From assembly GCA_024639185.1 (NCBI GenBank), contig JAHEIW010000018.1, positions 1 through 52,948 of the forward strand: a stretch of DNA of 52,948 bases, given 5' to 3'. The notes beneath the pieces are model-generated. The model was not told the DNA's origin. It made no database searches and saw only the letters and a list, made by a program, of their open reading frames with translations. Below, one piece after another: positions 19,139-26,716 of this stretch; within the stretch, counting starts at the first letter, position 1; the number at the start of each line of letters is the position of its first letter. Position numbers and translations under genes: made by a program. Source of the stretch: Deltaproteobacteria bacterium (GTDB taxonomy: Bacteria; Desulfobacterota; Desulfobacteria; Desulfobacterales; JAHEIW01).

Positions 19139-19401
19139 TTAAATTTTTAATACTTTTTGTCGTGGGCTATTTGCTGTATCGTTCAATGAAAACCTGGATG
19201 TTTCCCGATGCCCGCCAGAAAAAAAACGTCTCCAATAATGCAGGGGGCCAAATCGATGATGTCATGATCAAGGATCCCTTGTGCGAAGCTTATTTTCCGC
19301 AGCGCAATGCGGTCAATTTAGAAATCAACGGAAATGTCTATTATTTTTGCAGCAAGGCCTGCCGGGACAAGTTTGTCGCCCGGCAATCTGACGAAACTTA
19401 G
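19135..19401 (+). CDS. Small membrane-anchored YHS/TRASH-like protein
   Basis: 88-residue protein. Residues 1-17 form a membrane anchor (MIKFLILFVVGYLLYRS). The C-terminal part carries a cysteine pattern, DPLCEAYFP near 43-51 and YYFCSKACRDKF near 66-77, matching the YHS/TRASH family of small metal-binding domains found beside heavy-metal ATPases and metallochaperones. The anchor would hold the domain at the inner membrane. It overlaps folK by 4 bp (ATGA) and precedes pgsA by 18 bp, so it is co-transcribed with them. The metal and the role are unknown. Confidence 0.8.
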   Translation: MIKFLILFVVGYLLYRSMKTWMFPDARQKKNVSNNAGGQIDDVMIKDPLCEAYFPQRNAVNLEINGNVYYFCSKACRDKFVARQSDET

Positions 19402-19419
19402 AATGATAATGAATTTTCC

Positions 19420-19977
19420 ATGTCAACGTTCCAAAACTTAATCCACGGCCCCAATCTGTTGACGCTGTTTCGGATCGCAGCAGTGCCGATTATTATTATC
19501 TTGATGCTGTTTCCCAACAGGGCCTGCGTTTTCATCGCTGCCCTGGTGTTCAGCGCAGCTGCCATTACCGATTATCTGGATGGTTTTTACGCTCGCAAAC
19601 GAAACATGGTGACCACACTTGGCAAGATCATGGATCCGGTGGCCGACAAGCTTCTGGTTTCATCGGCTTTCATCATGCTGGCTGCATTGCACTGGGTTCC
19701 GGCCTGGATGGTCTGCATTATTATCGGCCGCGAATTGGCCGTAACCGGTTTGCGCAACATCATCGCCGAAAAAGGTGAAGATGTGTCTGCATCCAACCTT
19801 GGGAAATACAAGACCGGATTTCAGATCGCGGCGATTATTCCCCTGATGATCCACTTTCCATTCTTGGGCCTTAACGTGCAGGCCATTGGTCAGCCATTTT
19901 TATGGGGAGCACTGGTGTTCACGATATGGTCGGGTGCGGACTACTTTATCCGTTCCAGAAGTCTGTTGCAGGGTTAA
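19420..19977 (+). CDS. pgsA: CDP-diacylglycerol-glycerol-3-phosphate 3-phosphatidyltransferase
   Basis: Integral inner-membrane enzyme committing CDP-diacylglycerol to phosphatidylglycerol. The 185-residue protein has the CDP-alcohol phosphatidyltransferase signature D-G-x2-A-R-x8-G-x3-D-x3-D at 54-76 (DGFYARK ... GKIMDPVAD) and several membrane helices before and after. Ends just before the tRNA promoter. The ATG at 19420 has no strong ribosome-binding site; coupling to the upstream small gene is possible. Confidence 0.95.
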   Translation: MSTFQNLIHGPNLLTLFRIAAVPIIIILMLFPNRACVFIAALVFSAAAITDYLDGFYARKRNMVTTLGKIMDPVADKLLVSSAFIMLAALHWVPAWMVCIIIGRELAVTGLRNIIAEKGEDVSASNLGKYKTGFQIAAIIPLMIHFPFLGLNVQAIGQPFLWGALVFTIWSGADYFIRSRSLLQG

Positions 19978-19986
19978 GCTTTTTTG

Positions 19987-20015
19987 TTGACAAATTACGG
20001 ATTACGGGCTACAAA
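19987..20015 (+). promoter_or_regulatory. Sigma-70-type promoter for the tRNA pair
   Basis: Perfect -35 TTGACA at 19987-19992, 17-bp spacer, -10 TACAAA at 20010-20015 (4/6 to TATAAT). Predicted transcription start near 20022, about 9 bases before tRNA-Gly. It overlaps a 7-bp repeat array. Confidence 0.6.
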
Positions 20016-20026
20016 ATATGGTTTAC
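19992..20026. repeat. Degenerate 7-bp tandem array (element H) inside the tRNA promoter
   Basis: Five 7-mers in register: AAATTAC, GGATTAC, GGGCTAC, AAAATAT, GGTTTAC. It forms the spacer and -10 region of the tRNA promoter. Single arm. Confidence 0.6.
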
Positions 20027-20030
20027 AAGA

Positions 20031-20105
20031 GCGGGAATAACTCAGTGGTAGAGTGCGACCTTGCCAAGGTCGAAGTCGCGGGTTCAAATCCCGTTTCCCG
20101 CTCCA
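20031..20105 (+). tRNA. tRNA-Gly (anticodon GCC)
   Basis: Acceptor GCGGGAA (20031-20037) pairs with TTCCCGC (20095-20101). Anticodon stem CGACC / GGTCG encloses loop TTGCCAA with anticodon GCC at 20063-20065. The T arm GCGGG-TTCAAAT-CCCGT is present, and CCA is encoded (20103-20105). Confidence 0.97.
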
Positions 20106-20113
20106 TTTTTTTG

Positions 20114-20188
20114 GGCGGCATAGCCAAGTGGTAAGGCAGCGGTCTGCAAAACCGCAATTCGTCGGTTCGACTCCGACTGCCGCCTCCA
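20114..20188 (+). tRNA. tRNA-Cys (anticodon GCA)
   Basis: Acceptor GGCGGCA (20114-20120) pairs with TGCCGCC (20178-20184). Stem GCGGT / ACCGC encloses loop CTGCAAA with anticodon GCA at 20146-20148. T arm GTCGG-TTCGACT-CCGAC and encoded CCA (20186-20188). The 3' half is the attachment site of the integrative element that follows, and the integration leaves the tRNA intact. Confidence 0.97.
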
Positions 20189-20189
20189 A
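20143..20189. repeat. Attachment site attL (47-bp, inside tRNA-Cys)
   Basis: Runs from TCTGCAAAACCGCAATTCG through the tRNA-Cys 3' end and CCA to 20189. Identical to 22525-22571; the base before and the base after differ between the two copies, so the core is exactly 47 bp. Confidence 0.93.
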
Positions 20190-20196
20190 TGATTTC

Positions 20197-20230
20197 AAGG
20201 GGTTAGCTGTATGGGCTAATCCCTTTTTTA
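20197..20230 (+). terminator. Intrinsic terminator after the tRNA genes
   Basis: Stem AAGGGGTTAGC / GCTAATCCCTT (one G-U pair) with a 7-base loop, followed by a run of T. It overlaps the 3' end of the convergent integrase gene and belongs to the element, replacing the terminator displaced by integration to 22581. Confidence 0.75.
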
Positions 20231-21141
20231 TTTGTTGCTACCAAATTGCTACTATTTTCGCTAAATATTGCCTCTCCAAGGCGGCTTGCAGCCTCTTTGT
20301 TAACATCTTTCATCAGGTGGCCGTAGATGTCCATAGTGATTTTTATAGATGAATGTCCCATCTGTTTTTGTAAATATTTAGAGTTGGCTCCCAAATCAAT
20401 CTGAATTGATGCATAAGTGTGTCGCAAATCATGGAACCTGATTCTTCTTAACCCAGCCTTTTTTAAAGCTGGTAAAAATTTTCTATTGTACATATTCAGA
20501 GCTGACATAGGCTTTCTGTTTTCATTTGGGAACACAAGTTCAAGTTCACTTGGGGGACAGGCTAATTTCCACTTTTTCAATTGGACCACTAATGGTGGTG
20601 CAAGGTCAATTATTCTTTTAGAGGTTTTCGTCTTAGGTTCATAGAAACAGAAATGATTGTATGTTCGATTTACATAAACTTGATTATTGAACCAATCAAA
20701 GTCTGACCATTTAAGGCCTAAAAGCTCTCCTTGTCTCATACCGGTCATAACTGCTGCCACAAAAAGGGTGTTATATTTCAGTTCCTTTGTAATATTTAAA
20801 AGAGTTCTTATCTGCTTAGGGTTGAGAATATTCAATTCCTCGTTCTTGTCATGCTCACTATGCCCCTTTGGTTTCTCAATATCCCTCACTGGATTATAAT
20901 CAATATATCTCTTGCGGCAGGCATAAGTAGGAATTGCCCTCAAATTAATTAATATTTTCTTCAATGTTGGAATAGAAACACCATGTTCGAGACTATGCGT
21001 AATGAATTTTTCAACCGAATCATAATTAATCCGGTTAATCTGAATATCACCTAAAAACGGCTTTAAATGTTTTTCTAAATGCCCTACATACTGTCTGTAG
21101 GTGCTATGCCTGATATTGGGCTTTTTAGACCGTATCCACAT
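20203..21141 (-). CDS. Tyrosine integrase, probably N-terminally truncated
   Basis: Site-specific recombinase that would integrate and excise the element at tRNA-Cys. The core-binding domain is at about 1-105. The catalytic domain has Arg in MTGMRQGELLGL, His-x-x-Arg in FHDLRHTYAS, His in KQMGHSSIKITMD and nucleophile Tyr in DIYGHL. The usual N-terminal arm-binding domain is absent. The ATG at 21141 has no ribosome-binding site, and protein-like sequence continues in frame for 34 codons upstream (YKGIYIPPKKLPYFSSVAD just before the ATG) up to a TAA at 21244-21246, with no ATG, GTG or TTG between. So either a non-standard start is used or the gene is broken at its 5' end. Confidence 0.88.
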   Translation of the reverse strand: MWIRSKKPNIRHSTYRQYVGHLEKHLKPFLGDIQINRINYDSVEKFITHSLEHGVSIPTLKKILINLRAIPTYACRKRYIDYNPVRDIEKPKGHSEHDKNEELNILNPKQIRTLLNITKELKYNTLFVAAVMTGMRQGELLGLKWSDFDWFNNQVYVNRTYNHFCFYEPKTKTSKRIIDLAPPLVVQLKKWKLACPPSELELVFPNENRKPMSALNMYNRKFLPALKKAGLRRIRFHDLRHTYASIQIDLGANSKYLQKQMGHSSIKITMDIYGHLMKDVNKEAASRLGEAIFSENSSNLVATNKKGISPYS

Positions 21142-21606
21142 ATCAGCTACACTTGAAAAATAAGGTAATTTTTTCGGTGGTATATATATTCCTTTATATG
21201 GTAAATTTTGGGGATCACCTACGTATCTGAAATTTGGACAATCTTATTATTGGATACCAAAGATTTTTTGAAGTGTAATTAATAGCAATTCTTAATATAT
21301 TATCATCTGCTGCTATTTGATTTTATGGTATTGTATCATAATAAAATGCAGATACGCATTCAGAATAAATCATTAGAATCTATCTAACATTTTAATAGTC
21401 GATCACAAACGACCTGTCACCGAATACCGCTATAATACCTTTCTAATTTACCATCTTTATTTACACAATCCTGGAAATCCACAACCCCTAAAAATTGTGA
21501 AGTAAAGTACATAAAAAGTGGTAATTTATTACCCAAAACAGTCTAATTACTATTTATATATATTTATAACTATATAGAATAATACATATATTCTAATATT
21601 AATTAA
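21142..21606. other. AT-rich gap between integrase and PilZ-like gene
   Basis: About 465 bp without a supportable gene beyond the 5' remnant of the integrase (21142-21246). Long A/T runs at 21530-21605 (TATTTATATATATTTATAAC and similar) could mark the integrase arm sites or a silenced promoter region. No repeat array or RNA gene recognised. Confidence 0.5.
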
Positions 21607-21623
21607 CTTGCACGATAATTGCA
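21607..21623 (+). promoter_or_regulatory. Putative sigma-54 (-24/-12) promoter
   Basis: CTTGCACG-ATAA-TTGCA matches the sigma-54 consensus YTGGCACG-N4-TTGCW at every fixed position except one G of the -24 GG. Spacing is exact. It would start transcription near 21634, about 108 bases before the PilZ-like gene. No enhancer-binding site was identified. Confidence 0.4.
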
Positions 21624-21741
21624 TATTGCAAAGCTAAGGTAGAAAGTAGAATCGAAGAACATCTGATCAATGGGATGCATATCAAAAGCCTAACATTAAA
21701 CTGCCAGTAATCTTGGATTAGCTGACTTTACTCTTTTTATA

Positions 21742-22155
21742 ATGCTTAAAAAAACCATTTCAAACAATACACCTGGAAAAAATTATCAATCTTTAAAAAA
21801 AGAAGATAACTTCTGCAGAGCAGAAATAAAGCCAAGTGATTTCGATCTTATATACCAGATCAGATTAAATGACATAAGTGGAGACGAAGCCTGTTTTTTT
21901 ATTAAAAAGGATTCTATCATTTTTAATAAGTTAAAACCTGGCAAAGTATTGGAAATGAGTTATTGGACTGGAGAAAATAATGAGGCCAGAATATTAGTAA
22001 AAGCAAGAGTAAATAACATAATAAAACTAAATCAGGAAACCCTGGAAGGTCTTTATTTGGTTCAACTATCAATACCCAACAGAAGACAATTAGAACGTAG
22101 CCAAAGAGATATTTTAAATCAAAGAGGTATGCCAGATCAGTTATATATGCCCTAA
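21742..22155 (+). CDS. PilZ-like domain protein (degenerate c-di-GMP motifs)
   Basis: 137-residue protein whose central part follows the PilZ beta-barrel pattern. The pattern runs from IRLNDISGDEACFFI (about 48-62), through KLKPGKVLEMSYW and RILVKARVNNIIKL, to GLYLVQLSI. The DxSxxG motif is altered to DISGDE and no clear RxxxR precedes it, so c-di-GMP binding is uncertain. It is cargo of the tRNA-Cys element, behind a sigma-54-like promoter. The ATG has no good ribosome-binding site. Identification is by pattern only; a homology search could change it. Confidence 0.6.
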   Translation: MLKKTISNNTPGKNYQSLKKEDNFCRAEIKPSDFDLIYQIRLNDISGDEACFFIKKDSIIFNKLKPGKVLEMSYWTGENNEARILVKARVNNIIKLNQETLEGLYLVQLSIPNRRQLERSQRDILNQRGMPDQLYMP

Positions 22156-22244
22156 CTGAACATAAAATTTAATTCACTGGGTTTTAGCTGAACTTAAAGC
22201 CAATAGTTTTGCCCAGTGAAATAATGTGGATGGTTGGGTGACAA

Positions 22245-22463
22245 ATGGACCATGTCATCAAAATACTTGTAGAACTATTCAATAAGAAAGGCATGTCAGA
22301 GGACGAAATATCCATCTGCATCAGTTCCTTATGGAGTTTTATTACAGATCCTAACCTAAAATGTTGTCAGGATTTAAATCTTAAAATGAGAGAAGCTGGC
22401 TGGAAGGATTTTGAGTTGGATGATAAGGTTTTCAAAATGGCCTTATCGGTATTTGCAATTTAA
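22245..22463 (+). CDS. Hypothetical 72-residue helical protein
   Basis: Not recognised. The small protein is predicted mostly helical, with residues MDHVIKILVELFNKKGMSEDEISICISSLW at the start (shown in part: KILVELFNKKGM, EDEISICISSLWSF) and an ACIDIC middle. It is element cargo just before the right attachment site. GGGTGACA precedes the ATG, so initiation is plausible but weak. Codon use resembles the PilZ-like neighbour. Confidence 0.55.
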   Translation: MDHVIKILVELFNKKGMSEDEISICISSLWSFITDPNLKCCQDLNLKMREAGWKDFELDDKVFKMALSVFAI

Positions 22464-22524
22464 TCAAAAAACCTATCTCAATAAAACAGCTTGGGTAGTA
22501 TATGCTGTTAATGATTTTAAACAC

Positions 22525-22571
22525 TCTGCAAAACCGCAATTCGTCGGTTCGACTCCGACTGCCGCCTCCAA
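22525..22571. repeat. Attachment site attR (47-bp tRNA-Cys 3' copy)
   Basis: Exact copy of 20143-20189 at a distance of 2382 bp. It contains the tRNA-Cys 3' half without the 5' half, so it is a displaced fragment and not a gene. Confidence 0.93.
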
Positions 22572-22580
22572 CGGTCATAA

Positions 22581-22622
22581 AAGGGTTTGCAAACAATACC
22601 TGAAGTTTGCAGCCCTTTTTTT
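22581..22622 (+). terminator. Displaced original tRNA-Cys terminator
   Basis: Stem AAGGGTTTGCAAAC / GTTTGCAGCCCTT with one bulge and a 10-base loop, followed by TTTTTTTG. It lies 10 bp after attR, the position expected for the native terminator before integration. Confidence 0.7.
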
Positions 22623-22768
22623 GTTTACTGGGGTAGGTTTTGAACGACCCTGTGAGATACAGGATTTAATAAAATAATTAAAGAAATAAAGAATTATATA
22701 TTTACCAATATCACTTTTGTCAGCAAATAATGCTTGTTTTGCACCCTAAAAAGCGCTAATCTGAGCCC

Positions 22769-22957
22769 ATGGGCCAGAAGAAAATATTTTCCACCCGCCT
22801 TGATTCCGATCGAATCAAAGCCCTCAAGCACCTTGCCGTTGATATGGAAAAATCACTGGGTGTTTTATTGGAAGAGGCCATCTGGGATTTATGTCGCAAA
22901 TACGGGCAAAAGTCCGCCGCGGAATATGAGCCTGAAAATAGAAAGGAATCTTTGTAG
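22769..22957 (+). CDS. Ribbon-helix-helix protein
   Basis: 62-residue protein: basic beta strand KKIFSTRLDSDRI (4-16) followed by two helices IKALKHLAVDMEK and LGVLLEEAIWDLCRKYG, the layout of RHH (MetJ/Arc/CopG) DNA-binding dimers often serving as antitoxins or small repressors. The GNAT remnant that follows within 6 bp could be what is left of a partner toxin or simply unrelated. The lone RHH gene sits in an accessory region next to the integrative element. The ATG has no strong ribosome-binding site. Confidence 0.7.
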   Translation: MGQKKIFSTRLDSDRIKALKHLAVDMEKSLGVLLEEAIWDLCRKYGQKSAAEYEPENRKESL

Positions 22958-22962
22958 CTTAA

Positions 22963-23241
22963 CCTACCCGCTCGCGAAGCTGGTTTCTGGACGCCCTGGC
23001 GGTCGAGCCGACTCACCGCCGGCAGGGCAGCGGCACCCGGCTGATTGAGTTGACCAAAGAAAAAGCAAAAGACAATGGATACAATATATTAAGTCTTATC
23101 GCTTTTCGGGACAACCATCCGGCTCTGGCTCTATATGAAACGCTGGGATTTGATCAGGTCGCTCATATCCGTCTTGACGCCAACGCGTTTATCCATCATG
23201 CGCATGGCTGCGCGCTGTTGACATGCAGCATGTCCGCCTGA
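22963..23241 (+). pseudogene. Remnant of a GNAT N-acetyltransferase
   Basis: A frame of 93 codons reads SWFLDALAVEPTHRRQGSG (motif A, acetyl-CoA pyrophosphate loop RRQGSG), then TRLIELTKEKAKDNGYNILSL and NHPALALYETLGF (motif B). These are the C-terminal two thirds of a GNAT acetyltransferase. An in-frame TAA at 22960-22962 precedes it and no convincing start codon lies before motif A; the N-terminal part is missing. The C-terminus after the motif is also atypical. Judged a 5'-truncated pseudogene. Confidence 0.65.
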
Positions 23242-23387
23242 CCTTTCGAATCCTTTTTGCCGCTTCCGATAAGGCCTTTGATTTCAGCCGGCAGCAGGGC
23301 CGTAACCGACTGCATCCCGCCGGCTGCTTTTTTTTGACGCCATTTTCGTTGGCGGTCTTTGTTGGATATCGCCATTTCAGCACCCAT
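23196..23387 (-). CDS. Small basic hypothetical protein
   Basis: Up to 63 residues; an internal ATG gives a product starting MAISNKDRQRKWRQKKAAGG. The pattern basic helix (DRQRKWRQKK) followed by GMQSVTALLPAEI resembles short proteins common in mobile or accessory regions of Desulfobacterota. The 3' end overlaps the GNAT remnant on the opposite strand. No clear ribosome-binding site. Function unknown. Confidence 0.4.
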   Translation of the reverse strand: MGAEMAISNKDRQRKWRQKKAAGGMQSVTALLPAEIKGLIGSGKKDSKGQADMLHVNSAQPCA

Positions 23388-23598
23388 TTTGTGTTACTTG
23401 TATCGGTCGAGGTTGAAAATGCTTGAGGAAGATGCGCTTCAATGTTTGTAAAAACCGCAGCTGGGACTGCGGTTTGGATGAGGCCCATGCGTGCCATAAT
23501 ACCCCTGGGGGTATTTGGCATATGGAGCAGGGGAATCAGGCTGTCGGCAAGGTGAGGGGAAAGCCCAAAGGATCAATCGGCGCAAACGCCGCCGCCGA
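23388..23598. other. Gap with one short hairpin
   Basis: No gene seen. A perfect hairpin AAACCGCAG-CTGGGA-CTGCGGTTT lies at 23452-23475. It is followed by GGATG rather than T, so it is not a clear terminator. Confidence 0.4.
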
Positions 23599-24300
23599 TC
23601 AGATTTGATCCTGTATGAGCATTGTGGCGGGGTCCAGCATTAAATCCGGTTGATCTCCGCTGGAACCCGGTCCTTTAAAGGCCTTTATCTGAATGTGTTT
23701 TCCCACCGGCACCAGCTGGATGACAACTTCAAATAAATCGTCGATATTCACCAGCTGCGATGGCGTTCCGTTCGGGCCGGGTTCTTCATGACGATGGGTT
23801 CGAATGGCAAACCACACCTGCATTTTGTAGCGTGCCGCCAGGTGTTTTAGGTCTGCCAGGTCTTGTTGGAAAGGCTCCTCAAAGGGCACGCCATCAACAA
23901 TTATCGCATCGGGCTTAAAGATGTCCTGTTCGATCAGATCTGTAAGGCGTTCTTCGAGTTTGGGAACACTGAAACCTTCAACCCGAAAGGTCATAATGAA
24001 CCGATGGGGCAAAACCATATCCCACAACTGGTTGCTCTGCCGGATGTGGTAGTGGGTCGTTATGCGGCTGAAAACTTCCTTATACCACAGACTGACTTTT
24101 TTGACGGGATCATCAAGGCTGATATGCAGGACATTCTTTTCTCTGAGCATGCTGTTTAAGGCCAGTTGGACCAGAAAAGCCGTTTTACCGACACCGGCCC
24201 TTGCCATTACCGCTCCGAATTCGCCTTTATTGAGGATATCATCGCTTTCATAACCCATTCGCCGCAGCGGATTTTTTAAGATAAGCTCATTTTTCAGCAT
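23599..24300 (-). CDS. RecA/DnaB-fold P-loop ATPase, function unknown
   Basis: 233 residues from the ATG at 24300, chosen for the upstream GGGAAAGGA; the frame stays open 64 codons further (to 24492). Walker A is ARAGVGKTAF, then VLHISLDDPVKKVSLWYKE, and a hydrophobic strand ending in Asp (DAIIVDGVPF) as Walker B. The sequence VWFAIRTHRHE, where RadA/DnaB proteins place a conserved strand, and the late FKGPGSSGDQPDLMLDP give a RadA/KaiC/DnaB-like core without zinc finger or Lon domain. It precedes no obvious partner. Could be a stand-alone regulatory or DNA-repair ATPase; not assignable further. Confidence 0.7.
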   Translation of the reverse strand: MLKNELILKNPLRRMGYESDDILNKGEFGAVMARAGVGKTAFLVQLALNSMLREKNVLHISLDDPVKKVSLWYKEVFSRITTHYHIRQSNQLWDMVLPHRFIMTFRVEGFSVPKLEERLTDLIEQDIFKPDAIIVDGVPFEEPFQQDLADLKHLAARYKMQVWFAIRTHRHEEPGPNGTPSQLVNIDDLFEVVIQLVPVGKHIQIKAFKGPGSSGDQPDLMLDPATMLIQDQI

Positions 24301-24530
24301 GCTGAGATTCCTTTCCCGCATATAACAAATGTTGTCAGTCGGCTGTTCAACAACCCTGTCACGGGCCTGAGGGTTTTGAACTGGAAACACCCGCAGATCA
24401 AATTCAGCCGGTTTGCAGGTATCCACAATTAAATGTTTATTTATAAAGCACTTGATTTCAGCCATACGACATCTGACATCAGCGCGTTGCATCCAATCTA
24501 TAGCAGGTATGGCAGCACGCGCAACTATTT

Positions 24531-26618
24531 TTAGGCAACATTCTTTTTTTCGGCCGCTGTTTTTTTGACCAGTTCGTCAGTAATGGCCTGCGGAACTTGC
24601 CGGTAGGTTAGAAATTCCATTGTAAATTGGGCCTGACCTTTGGTCACGGATCTTAAGTCGGTGGAATAGCCGAACATCTCAGACAACGGAACCTGGGCTT
24701 CGATTACACTGAATGGCCCTTCATCCTGTGAACCCACAATCATTGCGCGCCGCTGGTTCAAGGTTGACATCACGGCGCCCTGGAATTCAGTGGGGGTTTC
24801 CACCACCACTTTCATGATCGGCTCCTGAATAACCGCTTTGGCTTTGGCATAGCCTTGCAAAAAAGCGCCGCGAGCCGCTGCCCGAAAAGCCATATCCGAG
24901 GAGTCCACTGAATGCGAGGCGCCGTCATCGATCACGATTCGCACGCCGGTGACGGGAAATTCCATTTTGGGGCCTTTTTGCAAACAATTGCGAAAGCCCT
25001 TTTCGCAGGCGGCGATGTACTGTGTCGGAATCGCACCCCCGACCACCTTGCTTTCGAATACAAAGTCTTCATTTGGAACGGGCTCCATATAGCCGGAAAC
25101 TCTACCAAATTGCCCCGCACCGCCGGTTTGTTTTTTGTGAATATAATCAAATTCGGCTTTTTGGGTAATGGTTTCGCGATAGGCGACCCGCGGTGCACTG
25201 GTGGTCACTTCGGCCTGGTACTCGCGCCGCATGCGCTCGATATAAACGTCCAGATGCAGTTCCCCCATCCCCGAAATAATCGTGTCGCCGGTCTCGGGAT
25301 TCACAAAAACTTTGAAGGTCGGGTCCTCTTTGGTAAACCGCCCCAGGGCTTTGGCTACGCTGGTTTCCGATTTGTTGTCTTTCGAAAATATGGCCAAAGA
25401 AATGACCGGTTCGGGCACATACATGGAGGTCATGGTCAGCGTGATACCCGGGGCAACAAAGCTGTCTCCGGATGCACAGTCGACACCAAACAGCGCGCCG
25501 ATATAGCCGGCGTAAATAGTGTCGATATCTTCCATTTGATCGGCATGCATGCGGATAACGCGGCCCACTTTTACTTTCTTTCCGGTGCGCACATTGACGA
25601 TCGTATCCCCTTTGGTCAGAGAGCCCTGATAGACTCGGATATAGGTTAATTGACCGTAAGGGCCGTCTTCCAGCTTAAAGGCCAGAGCAACCAGTGGCTT
25701 ATCGTTGTCGTTGCTCAAAACGATCGGTTGTTCTGAATTGTTCATGTCCAGTGCTTCGTTTTCGACGTCGAGCGGGCAGGGCAGTAACTGGGTGACAGCA
25801 TCCAATAACGGTTGAATGCCTTTGTTTTTATACGCAGAGCCCATGTAAACCGGCGTTAACTTACGTTCGATGACCCCCTGGCGCACAGCGCTAATAATCA
25901 GATCCGCGTTGACGTCTTTTTCTTCCAATACGGCTTCGGTCAATTCATCTGAAAACATGGAGGCCTGATCGATGAGATGCTCGCGGGCGGCTTGCGCGGC
26001 TGACAGATATTCGGCCGGGATTTGAGTATGACGAACGGTATCGCCTTTGTCGCCTTCAAAATAGACGGCCTGCATCGAAACGAGGTCTATGACGCCTTCA
26101 AAGTCCGCTTCTAACCCAATGGGCAACTGAATGGCAACGGCGTTGTGCCCCAGTTTTTCTTTGAGCTGCTCAATGACCCGGTCCGGGTTGGCGCCGCTGC
26201 GGTCACATTTATTGACGAATGCAATGCCGGGGACTTTATAGCGCTTCATCTGCTGATCAACGGTAATTGACTGGGATTGAACACCGGCGACTGCGCAAAG
26301 AACCAGTATGGCGCCGTCGAGCACCCGCAGCGAGCGTTCAACCTCTATCGTAAAATCAACATGACCGGGGGTATCAATGATATTGATTTCGTGGTTGCGC
26401 CATTCACAATAGGTGGCTGCTGAAGCAATGGTGATACCGCGTTCCTTTTCAAGTTCCATGGAATCCATGGTAGCGCCAACGCCATCTTTACCTTTTACAT
26501 CATGCATTGCATGGATGCGTTGGGTGTAGTAAAGAATGCGCTCGGTCAAGGTCGTTTTGCCGGAATCAATGTGTGCACTGATACCGATGTTTCTGACTTG
26601 CTGGCTGTCTGTATTCAT
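24531..26618 (-). CDS. fusA: Elongation factor G, spd/mtEFG1-type
   Basis: Ribosomal translocase GTPase of 695 residues with all five domains. G1 is AHIDSGKT (15-22), G3 DTPGHVD (82-88), G4 NKCD (136-139). The Ser in HIDSGKT, the switch-region [23 protein letters not shown] and the [13 protein letters not shown] stretch match the EF-G class shared by spirochaetes, planctomycetes, deltaproteobacteria and mitochondria (spdEFG1/mtEFG1). AAGGAT lies upstream of the ATG. It stands away from any str operon (no rpsL, rpsG or tuf nearby). A second, canonical EF-G may exist elsewhere in the genome. Confidence 0.95.
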   Translation of the reverse strand: MNTDSQQVRNIGISAHIDSGKTTLTERILYYTQRIHAMHDVKGKDGVGATMDSMELEKERGITIASAATYCEWRNHEINIIDTPGHVDFTIEVERSLRVLDGAILVLCAVAGVQSQSITVDQQMKRYKVPGIAFVNKCDRSGANPDRVIEQLKEKLGHNAVAIQLPIGLEADFEGVIDLVSMQAVYFEGDKGDTVRHTQIPAEYLSAAQAAREHLIDQASMFSDELTEAVLEEKDVNADLIISAVRQGVIERKLTPVYMGSAYKNKGIQPLLDAVTQLLPCPLDVENEALDMNNSEQPIVLSNDNDKPLVALAFKLEDGPYGQLTYIRVYQGSLTKGDTIVNVRTGKKVKVGRVIRMHADQMEDIDTIYAGYIGALFGVDCASGDSFVAPGITLTMTSMYVPEPVISLAIFSKDNKSETSVAKALGRFTKEDPTFKVFVNPETGDTIISGMGELHLDVYIERMRREYQAEVTTSAPRVAYRETITQKAEFDYIHKKQTGGAGQFGRVSGYMEPVPNEDFVFESKVVGGAIPTQYIAACEKGFRNCLQKGPKMEFPVTGVRIVIDDGASHSVDSSDMAFRAAARGAFLQGYAKAKAVIQEPIMKVVVETPTEFQGAVMSTLNQRRAMIVGSQDEGPFSVIEAQVPLSEMFGYSTDLRSVTKGQAQFTMEFLTYRQVPQAITDELVKKTAAEKKNVA

Positions 26619-26644
26619 ATCGAGATCCTTCAGTGTTCTGGATT

Positions 26645-26679
26645 AAAAACCCCCATCTGCTCAGACACGCGATGGGGGT
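26645..26679 (-). terminator. Intrinsic terminator after the Smr gene
   Basis: On the minus strand the stem ACCCCCATC / GATGGGGGT with a 13-base loop is followed by TTTTT. It lies between the Smr gene and fusA, separating their transcripts. Confidence 0.75.
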
Positions 26680-26716
26680 GGCTGTCCATTACCGTAAAGC
26701 GGCAGTATTTAATGCT

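Larger units (their letters stand above)
20143..22571. mobile_element. Minimal tRNA-Cys integrative element (about 2.38 kb)
   Basis: Bounded by identical 47-bp direct repeats derived from the tRNA-Cys 3' half. Contents: a tyrosine integrase pointing at the tRNA, an AT-rich non-coding stretch, a sigma-54-like promoter, a PilZ-like gene and a 72-codon gene. Base composition is visibly more AT-rich than the flanks, consistent with foreign origin. No replication, conjugation, excisionase or phage structural gene is present, so it is either a decayed island or a satellite mobilised in trans. Confidence 0.88.

Noticed and set aside
22525-22571. A second tRNA-Cys gene at attR
   Set aside because: Only the 3' half is present; acceptor 5' strand, D arm and most of the anticodon stem are missing.
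20143-22571. The tRNA-Cys element as a prophage
   Set aside because: No phage structural, packaging, lysis or replication gene is present in 2.38 kb.
24912-25649. A 245-codon plus-strand open frame opposite fusA
   Set aside because: It lies fully inside the strongly supported EF-G gene, has no ribosome-binding site and gives no recognisable protein pattern; it is a shadow of the codon bias on the other strand.
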